From NCBI GenBank assembly GCA_903918315.1, contig CAIXEA010000133.1, positions 1 to 64,000 on the forward strand: a stretch of DNA of 64,000 bases, read 5' to 3'. This DNA is from an uncultured Acetobacteraceae bacterium (GTDB taxonomy: Bacteria; Pseudomonadota; Alphaproteobacteria; Acetobacterales; Acetobacteraceae). A program made the translations under genes and the position numbers. Of the stretch, positions 43,141 to 51,714 are shown piece after piece. How positions within the stretch are numbered: position 1 is the stretch's first letter; every line of letters begins with the position of its first letter. The notes below the pieces were generated by a model. That model saw only the letters and a program-made list of their open reading frames with translations, did not search any database and was not told where the DNA came from.

Positions 43141-44696
43141 ACGAGCAGCCAGGGCGCCTGGTGCGCCGGGTCGAAGCTGGCCTGGCGGCGCTGCATGCGA
43201 CCACACCCATCGTGTTGGTCAGCCTCTTCAGTACATGTGCCTTATTCATTCTGTATTTTGTGCCGTGGGAGCAGAACGGGGATGACCTACTGCCCACGCT
43301 TATCGCCCTGCAAAAGCTGACCCCGTATTTTTGGGCCCAAAATCGCTTCGCAAACCTGCTGCCAGCGATCACAGTCTGGATTTCGGACCCAACCAGCAAT
43401 GCGTTCACGCAGATCGTGCTTCGCGTGGTCAGCGGTTTGATCGCACCCGCCTTCTTCGCTGCTGCCGTATTCCGGCGGAGTATTGATGTCTGGCGGGCAA
43501 CCTTAGCCGCGAATATCCTGTTTTTGGCCTCCGGTAGCGCGGCGCTGCTGCATGAAACGTTTGTCACCGCGAATCCCTACGGCACGTCGTTCGGCTGCGC
43601 TGCACTCTCTTTATTGGCGTTCCGGCGCGCCTGGGCCTGGCCTTACCGAGACATGCAGCCGCTTTGGGGGATGGCAGGGGGCGTGATGCTGCTCGCCGCC
43701 TATGCCGTCAATATCGGGTGTATTCTGATTTGCCTCCCCTTTCTGGGGATGACCGCAATCCTGTTGCCGTCAGCCGAGCGGATGAGGCTGGTGGTGCTGC
43801 ACGCCGCTGCCGCCTGTATTGGGCTCTTGCTGCCGGCTGTCTTCGCGCCGGGTTACGCGACCGCATCAGGTTTCGATCCTTCGTTCGCGGCGACCAGCCA
43901 ATTCGCCCGCGCGATCTGGGAAAGCTCCGGTTGGCCGGTGCTCATGGCCTTGGTCGTTCCGGCCGTTGCGGTGGTCCTCGGATATCGCTTCAGCCGGATC
44001 AGGCGGCCTCCTCCGCCCTTTGGCGCGGTTTGGCTGGCTGCGGCCGCCACGGCACTCCTGGCATGGCTGGTGTTATCCGCATCCGAGCATGTGCGGGACA
44101 ATGCATTTCTGCCGCGGTACGCCGTTCCCTGTTTCATCATGCTCATGGCTCTCAGTGGAAGCAGCCTCTGGCTGGCCTTGCGGCTGCTGGTACCCGCCCG
44201 TGTGTCCCGTGACGCCTTATTTATCCTCCTGACCATCCCGCTGCTTCTTGGGGTACGCACCCATCTGCTGGTCACGGGTGAGCCAACGACGGACCTGATT
44301 GGCCTTGGCAAAGCGGAGATGGCCCGGACCGTCGCCGCGCGCTACAGCGCCTGGTCGTTGGACGGCATAGCCGGGCAATTCTGGGACGTATGGCCAAGCG
44401 TCTTCGCCACCGAGCAATTGCATCATGATGTCGGCTGGGTCGGGGCGGATGTGCTGGGTATCGCGCATCGCGGTGCCGCCAGACGCAATACCTTCCTGGC
44501 CCGCATGACCGTCCGTGGGGGGCTGCGTGTCGGCTGCATCGACCAAACGCTGGAAATCTGCCTGGCAACGGCGATGGACATGATGCAAACGCCCGGGCTG
44601 CGTGCGCGCCCGTTAGCGACCCCGGAGCGCCTGGGTGGGGAGCACAGCCTGACACTGATCGAGATACTGCCGCCGACGCTAAGCCCGGCCCCATAA
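43137..44696 (+). CDS. Polytopic membrane protein, GT-C-like, paralogue of the preceding gene
   Basis: The 519-residue protein starts at a GTG overlapping the upstream stop. It aligns with the previous protein over nearly its whole length but lacks the 160-residue disordered N-terminus. Shared landmarks are the first-loop NGDDLLP (D49, D50), QNRFANLLP, the ATEQLHHDVGW segment, GADVLGIAHRGAARR and GCIDQT. The pair therefore arose by tandem duplication, and divergence is moderate. Its function is unknown; helices and acidic loop pair fit a GT-C type glycosyltransferase. Confidence 0.8.
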   Translation: MNEQPGRLVRRVEAGLAALHATTPIVLVSLFSTCALFILYFVPWEQNGDDLLPTLIALQKLTPYFWAQNRFANLLPAITVWISDPTSNAFTQIVLRVVSGLIAPAFFAAAVFRRSIDVWRATLAANILFLASGSAALLHETFVTANPYGTSFGCAALSLLAFRRAWAWPYRDMQPLWGMAGGVMLLAAYAVNIGCILICLPFLGMTAILLPSAERMRLVVLHAAAACIGLLLPAVFAPGYATASGFDPSFAATSQFARAIWESSGWPVLMALVVPAVAVVLGYRFSRIRRPPPPFGAVWLAAAATALLAWLVLSASEHVRDNAFLPRYAVPCFIMLMALSGSSLWLALRLLVPARVSRDALFILLTIPLLLGVRTHLLVTGEPTTDLIGLGKAEMARTVAARYSAWSLDGIAGQFWDVWPSVFATEQLHHDVGWVGADVLGIAHRGAARRNTFLARMTVRGGLRVGCIDQTLEICLATAMDMMQTPGLRARPLATPERLGGEHSLTLIEILPPTLSPAP

Positions 44697-44746
44697 AGCA
44701 CCGTCCTCCCCCTTGACGAAACCGATGGATTCATCAGTTTGCATCC

Positions 44747-45517
44747 ATGTTGACAGCCAAACCACGCGTTGCCCTGTTCGTCACCTGCCTGGTCGATCTC
44801 CACCGGCCCACGGTCGGATTCGCCGCCCTCAAGCTTCTGGAAGATGCCGGCTGCCGGGTCGAGGTGCCGCGCGCCCAGACCTGCTGTGGGCAACCGGCCT
44901 ATAATTCCGGTGACCGCCGCACAGCGCGCGACCTCGCTGTCGGCATTCTGACGGCCTTTGGCGGCTATGATTATGTTGTCGTCCCATCAGGTTCCTGCGG
45001 CGGCATGATCCGGCATCATTTGCCACATCTGTTCGATGACGATCCAAACATGCGTGCCCGCGCCGACGCCCTGGCGGCCCGAACCTATGAGATCGTCTCG
45101 TTCCTGACCGATGTCATGGGTGTCAACGCGCTGCCGCCCGTGCGGCAGGACGGGACCGTGACCTACCACGACAGCTGCTCCGGACTGCGGGAACTCGGCA
45201 TCAAGCAACAGCCCCGGACATTGCTCGAATCGGTCGGCTGCCAGATCGTCGAGATGGCCGAACCGGAAATATGCTGCGGGTTCGGCGGTACATTCTGTGT
45301 GAAATACCCCGATATTTCGGTGCGTATGGTTTCGGACAAGACGGCTGACATCACCGGGACTGGCGCAACCACGGTCCTGGCCGGCGACCTCGGCTGTCTG
45401 CTGAATATCGCGGGGCGGCTGCGGCGGGAAAACAGCCCGATCCACGCCCGCCATATCGTCGAGGTATTGGCGGACATGACGGCGCGGGTGCCGGCTATCG
45501 GCGAAACCGATCACTGA
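44747..45517 (+). CDS. LutA/LldE-type (Fe-S) oxidoreductase subunit
   Basis: The 256-residue protein has the two CCG domains of LutA/LldE/GlpC-type proteins: TCCGQPAYNSG near residue 47 and CCGFGGTFCVKYPDIS near residue 185, which hold an unusual iron-sulfur cluster. In the LutABC complex it oxidises L-lactate together with LutB and LutC. Neither partner is next to it here. It is followed 1 bp later by an MDR reductase, so the usual operon has been rearranged. Confidence 0.88.
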   Translation: MLTAKPRVALFVTCLVDLHRPTVGFAALKLLEDAGCRVEVPRAQTCCGQPAYNSGDRRTARDLAVGILTAFGGYDYVVVPSGSCGGMIRHHLPHLFDDDPNMRARADALAARTYEIVSFLTDVMGVNALPPVRQDGTVTYHDSCSGLRELGIKQQPRTLLESVGCQIVEMAEPEICCGFGGTFCVKYPDISVRMVSDKTADITGTGATTVLAGDLGCLLNIAGRLRRENSPIHARHIVEVLADMTARVPAIGETDH

Positions 45518-45518
45518 T

Positions 45519-46538
45519 ATGCGCGCCGTTCGCTGCCATGAATGGATGCCCTACCGCGATTTAATGGTGGAAGATATTCCCTCCCCAGATCTGGGCCCCG
45601 GTCAGGTCCGCATCGGCGTGCATTATGCGGGCGTGTCGTTTGCAACGGACCTGGTGACCCGCGGGCAGTACCAGCGCAAACCGCCGCGGCCATTTACCCC
45701 CGGCACCGAAGTCGCCGGCGAAATCCTCGAAATTGCCCCCGGCATGACACGCTTTGCCGTCGGTGATCGCGTGTGCGCCTGTATCGACTGGGGCGGGCAC
45801 GCGGAAGAGGCGGTCACCCATCCGGCGACCGTATATAAGCTGCCGGACTCCATGCCCTTCGATATCTCACCACAGATACCGACATCCTACGCCACGTCGC
45901 ACGCAGCGCTGACCTGGCGGGCCGCATTGCAGCCGGGCGAAACGTTGCTCGTGCATGGCGCGGCCGGGGCGGTGGGCCTCGCGGCTGTCGAGCTGGGCAA
46001 GGCGCTTGGGGCGAAGGTCATCGCCACCGCCTCCACCCCGGAAAAACTTGCCGTGGCGCGGGCGCATGGCGCCGATGACACGGTGCTCTTTCCGTCTCCG
46101 CACGCCTTGGCAGCCATAAAAGATCGCGCGCCCCATGGCGTGAACGTCGTCTATGACCCGATTGGGGGTGATGCGTTTGACCTGTCCCTGCGCTGCACCA
46201 GCCATGAGGGGCGCATCCTGGTCATCGGCTTTGCCGCGGGCCGGATCCAACAAATCCCGGGCAATATTCTCCTGGTGAAGAACATCTCGGTGATGGGCTT
46301 CAACTACGGGCTGTATGTCGGCTGGGGTTTGAAGGATGAACGGATCGAGCACGAAAGCCGTGTGCGCGGCTCGATCGAGTCTATGTTTTCACTCTATGAG
46401 GCCGGCAAGCTACGGCCGACGACCTCCCATATCTATGAACTCGGGCAATTTTCAGACGCCATGGCGACCGTTCAAGCCCGGCAGGGGATTGGAAAAGTGC
46501 TGCTGCGTATGCCTCGGGCCAGTCGGTCTGGATTATAA
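45519..46538 (+). CDS. Medium-chain reductase, NADPH:quinone oxidoreductase-like
   Basis: The 339-residue enzyme is a zinc-free MDR protein. The N-terminal GroES-like domain has FTPGTEVAGEILEIAPGMTRFAVGDRV. The Rossmann domain has HGAAGAVGLAAVELGKALGAKVIATAST, then VNVVYDPIGGDAFD. It reduces quinones or enones with NADPH. It begins 1 bp after the lutA-like stop, so the two are surely co-transcribed. An AT-rich stretch unlike the surroundings follows the stop. Confidence 0.9.
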   Translation: MRAVRCHEWMPYRDLMVEDIPSPDLGPGQVRIGVHYAGVSFATDLVTRGQYQRKPPRPFTPGTEVAGEILEIAPGMTRFAVGDRVCACIDWGGHAEEAVTHPATVYKLPDSMPFDISPQIPTSYATSHAALTWRAALQPGETLLVHGAAGAVGLAAVELGKALGAKVIATASTPEKLAVARAHGADDTVLFPSPHALAAIKDRAPHGVNVVYDPIGGDAFDLSLRCTSHEGRILVIGFAAGRIQQIPGNILLVKNISVMGFNYGLYVGWGLKDERIEHESRVRGSIESMFSLYEAGKLRPTTSHIYELGQFSDAMATVQARQGIGKVLLRMPRASRSGL

Positions 46539-46625
46539 ATACATACAATAGTAACTAATTTTTATTTTTACCTCTGAACCCGACGTTTTTCTCACTCCAT
46601 CAACGATTTGTTAATATTTTAATGC

Positions 46626-46654
46626 GATGACCTCTGCTCGGAACGGAGATCATC
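46626..46654 (+). promoter_or_regulatory. Leader hairpin that pairs the ribosome site of the cache gene
   Basis: GATGACCTC (46626-46634) pairs with GAGATCATC (46646-46654), with one mismatch and an 11-base loop. The 3' arm contains the GGAG ribosome site and ends at the base before the ATG at 46655. Translation may depend on opening this stem. The 80 bases before it are AT-rich (TTGTTAATATTTTAATG) and probably hold the promoter. Confidence 0.45.
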
Positions 46655-47113
46655 ATGCTTCACCGCGTCTGCGCATCGTGCGTCATATTTATTGCGAATT
46701 TATATATCGCATGCGCCGCCCGCGCGACACCGGCGCAAGAGGCGCAAGCCCTGGCCGAACGTGCGATCGCCTTCGCCCAGGAATTCGGCCATGAACGCGC
46801 ATTTGCTGCCTTCGGGCGTCCCGACGGTGGCTTCGTTAAAGGTGAGCTTTACATCTTCTGTCTGGACGCCGACGGCACGGTCGTCGCTCACGGCGGTAAC
46901 CCGGCCATCGTTGGCCGCAACTTACGCGAAGTCCGCGATCCCGACGGCCGGTATCCGAACATAGAGGCGAACCGTATGGGGCTCGATCATGGTTCCGGCT
47001 GGGTCCGATATCGGTGGCCCAATCCCTTGAGCAAACGGATTGAACTCAAATCGGTCTATGTCATGAAACTCGACGCCCACACGGTCTGTGGTTCTGGATT
47101 TTACGAGCCATGA
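46655..47113 (+). CDS. Periplasmic single-cache-domain protein
   Basis: The 152-residue product has a signal peptide (to about ARA) and a small cache domain: a helix (AQALAERAIAFAQEFG), then FVKGELYIFCLDADGTVVAHGGNPAIVGRNLREVRDPDG, then YRWPNPLSKRIELKSVYVMKLD and a terminal CGSGFYEP. Such domains bind small ligands such as organic acids in the periplasm. The stop overlaps the start of the GGDEF-EAL gene by 4 bp, suggesting that it feeds a signal to that enzyme. Confidence 0.85.
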   Translation: MLHRVCASCVIFIANLYIACAARATPAQEAQALAERAIAFAQEFGHERAFAAFGRPDGGFVKGELYIFCLDADGTVVAHGGNPAIVGRNLREVRDPDGRYPNIEANRMGLDHGSGWVRYRWPNPLSKRIELKSVYVMKLDAHTVCGSGFYEP

Positions 47114-49623
47114 GCCGCCAATCCGCCCGCTGGTTCCGGGACCTGCCGCTCGCCCGGAAGGTTTTGCTCATCCCCGGCCTGACGCTGTGCCTGATGGGCT
47201 GCATCCTGGGCACCGCCATATTCAATGCCCGTTCCAATATCCAGGCCCTGGAGCACCTGGAACGCGACGCCATCCTTCCCGCGCGAAACGCGGCCTATAT
47301 GAGTGACCGCATCACCCTGATACACGGTCGCCTCTTCGCGCTTTTGTCCAAGCGGGTCAACGAAAGCGATCCGGATGGGTGGGCAAGGGATGCCGACGGG
47401 GTTCTGCGGATGCTGGCAGATCAATGGAAGACCTTGAAAGGACTGGAAGCCGAACTCCGGGGCAAGGCGAGTGACGCCCAGCTGGATCAACTGGTCAGCA
47501 ACTACCAGGATTATGCCGTGCAGGCGAGTGCGACCATTGACGCCGCGTCCACCGACCGAAGCTATGGTGCATTGGAAATGATCGGCGCTGACGACCGCTT
47601 CAGTGCCCTCCGTTCCGTTTTTGATCAACTGGTTACACAACTCCGCAACCACCGGTCTGCTGTGTCGGAGACCATGATTGTACGGGGCCGCTACACGGAA
47701 TCGGTCATGATCATTCTGGGACTTGCCGCTGCGTTCCTGGCTCTGTTTGGGTCCGTCGCTGTCGGGCACGGTATCACGCAGCCGATCCTGAATTTGACTG
47801 CCGCTATCAAAAGTCTGGTCGCTGGCGATACATCCATGTGTGCCCCAGGCACGGGCCGCAAAGACGAAGTCGGGGCGATCGCACGCGCCATCGAAGTCTT
47901 TCGCATCAACGCTATCGCACAGGCCGAAGCCAATGCGGCCCTGCGGCGCACGCATTGGCATTTGGATGTGGCCCTGAATAACATGTCACAGGGGCTCTGC
48001 CTGTTCGGAGAAGACGGCGCACTCCTGCTCTGGAACCGGCGTTTTCATGAAGTGTTGGGCATTCCACCCGATGTGATCCGAGAAGGACTGTCCTATCGGA
48101 CCCTCCTGGTGGCCGGTGTCGCAGCGGGCCTGCAACTCGACGATACCGTCGACGGGACGATCAATCGTCAGTTTATGGCGGTCAGCCAAGGCCAATCGAC
48201 CCGGCTCGACACAGCCTTGGCGAACGGCAGACATGTCCGGATTTGCCGCGAGACCCTGCCCGAAGGGGGATGGGTTGCAACCATCGAGGACACGACCGAC
48301 AAGCACCGCGACGAAGAACGCATCATATACATGGCGCGGCACGACAGCCTGACCGGTCTGCCGAACCGGCGCTTGTTCCAGGAACGCCTGGAGTCGGCAT
48401 TGGCCCGAGCAGCACGCGGGGCCCATTTCGCGGTGCTCTGCCTGGATCTGGACCATTTCAAGAAGGTCAACGACACCCTGGGTCATGATACCGGTGACGC
48501 ATTGTTACGGTTGATCGCGGAGCGGCTGCAGGCCTGTGTCAGGGACATCGACACCGTTGCGCGGCTCGGTGGGGACGAATTCGCGATCCTTCAGGAAAAC
48601 ATCAGCGGCCCCGAAAACGCGTCACTCCTGGCGGCACGCATTTTGGATGTCGCGTGCGGTGTCGTCGAAGTCAACGGACACCAAATCACCACCGGCACCA
48701 GCATCGGCATTGCCTTGGCCCCGAGCCAAGGAACCTCCGTCGGTGCGCTGCTGAAGAACGCCGATGTCGCACTGTATGCCGCCAAAGCCGAGCGCGGCCG
48801 ATACATGTACTTCGATCCCGGCATGGCCGCGCACCTGCATGATCGGCGGGCGATGGAAATGGACCTCCGCCACGCGATCTCACGCGATGAACTTGAACTC
48901 TACTACCAACCCTTATTGGCGCTCGACCGTGAGGGGGAGCATGTCGTGGCATTTGAAGCGCTGATCCGCTGGAATCATCCGGAACGCGGCATGGTCTCTC
49001 CAGGAGAGTTCATCCCACTCGCCGAAGAGACCGGCATGATTCTGCCTATCGGCGAATGGGTCTTGAATACCGCCTGCAATGAAGCGACCAGATGGCCGGC
49101 CGACGTCAAAGTCGCTGTCAACCTGTCGCCGGTCCAGTTTCGTGGCAACCGCCTCGAACGGATCATCGAGCAAGCCCTAGAGCGCAGCGGCTTGCGGCCG
49201 GGGCGGCTGGAACTGGAAATCACCGAATCGATTCTGCTCAGCGACGATGAAGCGACACTCGATACCTTGCATCGTGTCCGAGACCTGGGCGTGGGAATCT
49301 CGATGGACGATTTTGGCACGGGATACTCATCGCTGAGCTACCTCCACAAATTCCCGTTCGACAAGATCAAAATCGACCGATCCTTCATCATCGACATCAC
49401 CCGCAAGGAAGCGGGCCGGGAAGTCGTGCGCGCCATCACGGCTCTCAGCAAAGGCCTGGGCATGACCACTGTCGCCGAAGGCGTCGAAACCAACGAACAA
49501 CTCCGGCTATTGCGGCTGGAAGGATGCACGGAGGTCCAGGGCTACCTCTTCAGTCCGCCCGTCCCAGGCTCCCGCATTGCCGCCATGTTGGAGCTTATGA
49601 ACGGTGTGCCGGAAAAGGTATGA
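47110..49623 (+). CDS. Membrane-bound GGDEF-EAL protein (c-di-GMP turnover)
   Basis: The 837-residue protein has a transmembrane helix at about residues 17-38, a periplasmic helical sensor region of about 150 residues, a second helix (about 196-216), a HAMP domain, a PAS domain (NNMSQGLCLFGEDGALLLWN), GGDEF and EAL. The GGDEF motif is intact (residues 487-491), with an RxxD inhibitory site (RDID) just upstream. The EAL motif is intact (E616-A-L618), as are DDFGTGYSS and KIDRSF. Both synthesis and hydrolysis of c-di-GMP are possible. The upstream cache protein is the likely periplasmic input. Confidence 0.95.
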   Translation: MSRQSARWFRDLPLARKVLLIPGLTLCLMGCILGTAIFNARSNIQALEHLERDAILPARNAAYMSDRITLIHGRLFALLSKRVNESDPDGWARDADGVLRMLADQWKTLKGLEAELRGKASDAQLDQLVSNYQDYAVQASATIDAASTDRSYGALEMIGADDRFSALRSVFDQLVTQLRNHRSAVSETMIVRGRYTESVMIILGLAAAFLALFGSVAVGHGITQPILNLTAAIKSLVAGDTSMCAPGTGRKDEVGAIARAIEVFRINAIAQAEANAALRRTHWHLDVALNNMSQGLCLFGEDGALLLWNRRFHEVLGIPPDVIREGLSYRTLLVAGVAAGLQLDDTVDGTINRQFMAVSQGQSTRLDTALANGRHVRICRETLPEGGWVATIEDTTDKHRDEERIIYMARHDSLTGLPNRRLFQERLESALARAARGAHFAVLCLDLDHFKKVNDTLGHDTGDALLRLIAERLQACVRDIDTVARLGGDEFAILQENISGPENASLLAARILDVACGVVEVNGHQITTGTSIGIALAPSQGTSVGALLKNADVALYAAKAERGRYMYFDPGMAAHLHDRRAMEMDLRHAISRDELELYYQPLLALDREGEHVVAFEALIRWNHPERGMVSPGEFIPLAEETGMILPIGEWVLNTACNEATRWPADVKVAVNLSPVQFRGNRLERIIEQALERSGLRPGRLELEITESILLSDDEATLDTLHRVRDLGVGISMDDFGTGYSSLSYLHKFPFDKIKIDRSFIIDITRKEAGREVVRAITALSKGLGMTTVAEGVETNEQLRLLRLEGCTEVQGYLFSPPVPGSRIAAMLELMNGVPEKV

Positions 49624-49631
49624 TTGACGGA

Positions 49632-50381
49632 TCAGTGCCCCCGCAAAATCTGTCCCAGGAACAGCTTGAGGCGATCCGTCTCGGGCGCTTCAAACATACG
49701 CAACGGAGGTCCACTCTCGACGATTTCGCCACGATCCATGAATACGACGCGGTCGGCGACCTGACGAGCGAAGCCCATTTCATGGGTCACGCACACCATC
49801 GTCATGCCGGATTCCGCGAGCGAAATCATCGTATCGAGCACTTCCTTGATCATTTCCGGATCCAGGGCCGACGTTGGCTCATCGAACAACATAATCTTTG
49901 GGCGCATGCACAAGGCTCTGGCGATCGCCACGCGTTGCTGCTGCCCACCCGACAACTGTCCAGGGTATTTCTTGGCTTGTTCCGGAATTTTCACGCGTTC
50001 GAGGTAGCTCATCGCCAAAGCTTCAGCTTCGGCCTTCGGCATCTTCCGCACCCAGATCGGGGCCAGTGTGCAATTTTCCAGAATGGTCAGATGCGGGAAC
50101 AGATTGAACGACTGAAACACCATACCGACCTCACGGCGAATGGTGTCCAGCGCCCGCAGATCATCGGTCAATTCGGTGCCGTCGACGACAATTCGGCCTT
50201 CCTGATGGGTCTCAAGCCGATTGATACACCGTATCATCGTCGACTTACCGGACCCGGATGGCCCACACACCACGACTTTCTCGCCCTGACCGACGGTCAG
50301 GCTGACATCGCGCAGCACGTGCAAGGCGCCGAACCATTTATTGACTTTATCCAATACGATCGCAGGTGCGCCAGTGTTCAT
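49632..50381 (-). CDS. aapP: General amino-acid ABC transporter ATP-binding protein
   Basis: The 249-residue ATPase has Walker [10 protein letters not shown], the signature LSGGQQQR, Walker [14 protein letters not shown] and the His switch VCVTHEMGF. Similarity and gene order place it as AapP of the AapJQMP L-amino-acid importer. It is the last gene of the operon, 9 bp after the AapM-like permease. It converges with the GGDEF-EAL gene, with an 8-bp gap. Confidence 0.94.
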   Translation of the reverse strand: MNTGAPAIVLDKVNKWFGALHVLRDVSLTVGQGEKVVVCGPSGSGKSTMIRCINRLETHQEGRIVVDGTELTDDLRALDTIRREVGMVFQSFNLFPHLTILENCTLAPIWVRKMPKAEAEALAMSYLERVKIPEQAKKYPGQLSGGQQQRVAIARALCMRPKIMLFDEPTSALDPEMIKEVLDTMISLAESGMTMVCVTHEMGFARQVADRVVFMDRGEIVESGPPLRMFEAPETDRLKLFLGQILRGH

Positions 50382-50390
50382 GATATCCCC

Positions 50391-51710
50391 TCAACGCCCG
50401 CGAGCGCTATTGAGTTCCCGTTCGAGCCCGCGACTATAGCGGGACATACCATAGCAAAACAAAATATAGACAACCGCCAGTGCGACGTAGATTTCTGTCG
50501 AAAAGCTCTGCCACGGGGGATCACTGAGAGCCACCTTGCCCATGGTCAGCAGGTCGAAAATCCCGATAATCAGCACCAGGCTGGTATCTTTGAAGAAGCC
50601 GATGAAGGTATTCACCAAAGGCGGAATCACGAGACGCAGCGCCTGTGGTAAAATAATGAAGGCCGTCTTCTGCCAATAGCTGAGCCCCATGGCATCGGCG
50701 GCTTCCGACTGCCCCTTTGGCAAGGCCTGGAGTCCGCCGCGCACGACCTCCGCCAGATAGGCGGCCGCGAACAGAATCACCGCGATCTGCGCGCGCAGCA
50801 GTTTATCGATGTTGATGCCGGGTGGCATGAACAGCGGGAACATCACGCTGGCCATGAACAATACGCTGATCAGCGGGACACCACGAATCAGCTCGACATA
50901 GACGACGCACAAGGTTTTGACGGCTGGCATCTCGGTCGAACGCCGGCCGAGTGCCACCAAAATGGCCAGAGGAAAGGCGAAGGCGAGGCCGAAGGTCGCC
51001 AAAATCAGGGTTATCGGCAACCCGCCCCAATAATCCACCGCGACCGGTGTCAATCCAAGCACACCGCCGAACATCAGCATCCCGATCACCGCGAGCGTGG
51101 CGACCCAAACCCCAATGGCAGGCCAAAGGAACAGCAGTCCCAGGGTCAGGACCCATTTGCCGATAAAATTCAGTGTGGCCAGAACGGAAAAGAGCAGCGA
51201 GAAGCTACGCAGCACGTCCAGACCGAACCCAATCTGGGCAATGAGCGCGAGGAAATCCGCCAGATTATCCAACACAATGAGCATCGCGCCAGCAATCGCG
51301 GCTCGCTGTATCAAGCGCGTTTGCAGGCCGCGGCGCCAGACGGCCCGCACGGTGGACAGGGCGAACAAAGCGACGAACAGCAGCACGACAATCGCCGGGC
51401 GCCATTGTTGGTCATAAGGGAACCGGCCAAACAGGATCAGCCGATACTTATCGGCGATGATCGCCCAACAGGCCCCGCTCCCCTTTGCGCTCTGGCAGCT
51501 TGCGGTATCGGCGATTCCGGTCGGCCCGTAGGGGACCTCCCAGACCGCCCGCACGACGCCCCATTCAACCGCTGCGATCCCTGCCCGCAGGATGACATAT
51601 CCCAGCGCCAAGGTGACCGCGGTGGACAGCCAGGTGTTGAACAGGTTCACACGCAGCCACATCCATGCGCCGATATGGACCTGTTTTCTGACACGCGTCG
51701 TATCACTCAC
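50391..51710 (-). CDS. aapM: General amino-acid ABC transporter permease, AapM type
   Basis: The 439-residue membrane protein has a long N-terminal region with several helices and a C-terminal HisM/GlnP-type permease domain. The ATPase-coupling loop reads EAADAMGLSYWQKTAFIILPQALRLVIPPL. It pairs with the AapQ-like permease 4 bp upstream to form the channel. At 439 residues it is longer than usual for AapM, with extra hydrophobic sequence in the middle. Confidence 0.92.
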   Translation of the reverse strand: MSDTTRVRKQVHIGAWMWLRVNLFNTWLSTAVTLALGYVILRAGIAAVEWGVVRAVWEVPYGPTGIADTASCQSAKGSGACWAIIADKYRLILFGRFPYDQQWRPAIVVLLFVALFALSTVRAVWRRGLQTRLIQRAAIAGAMLIVLDNLADFLALIAQIGFGLDVLRSFSLLFSVLATLNFIGKWVLTLGLLFLWPAIGVWVATLAVIGMLMFGGVLGLTPVAVDYWGGLPITLILATFGLAFAFPLAILVALGRRSTEMPAVKTLCVVYVELIRGVPLISVLFMASVMFPLFMPPGINIDKLLRAQIAVILFAAAYLAEVVRGGLQALPKGQSEAADAMGLSYWQKTAFIILPQALRLVIPPLVNTFIGFFKDTSLVLIIGIFDLLTMGKVALSDPPWQSFSTEIYVALAVVYILFCYGMSRYSRGLERELNSARGR

Positions 51711-51714
51711 GGCC

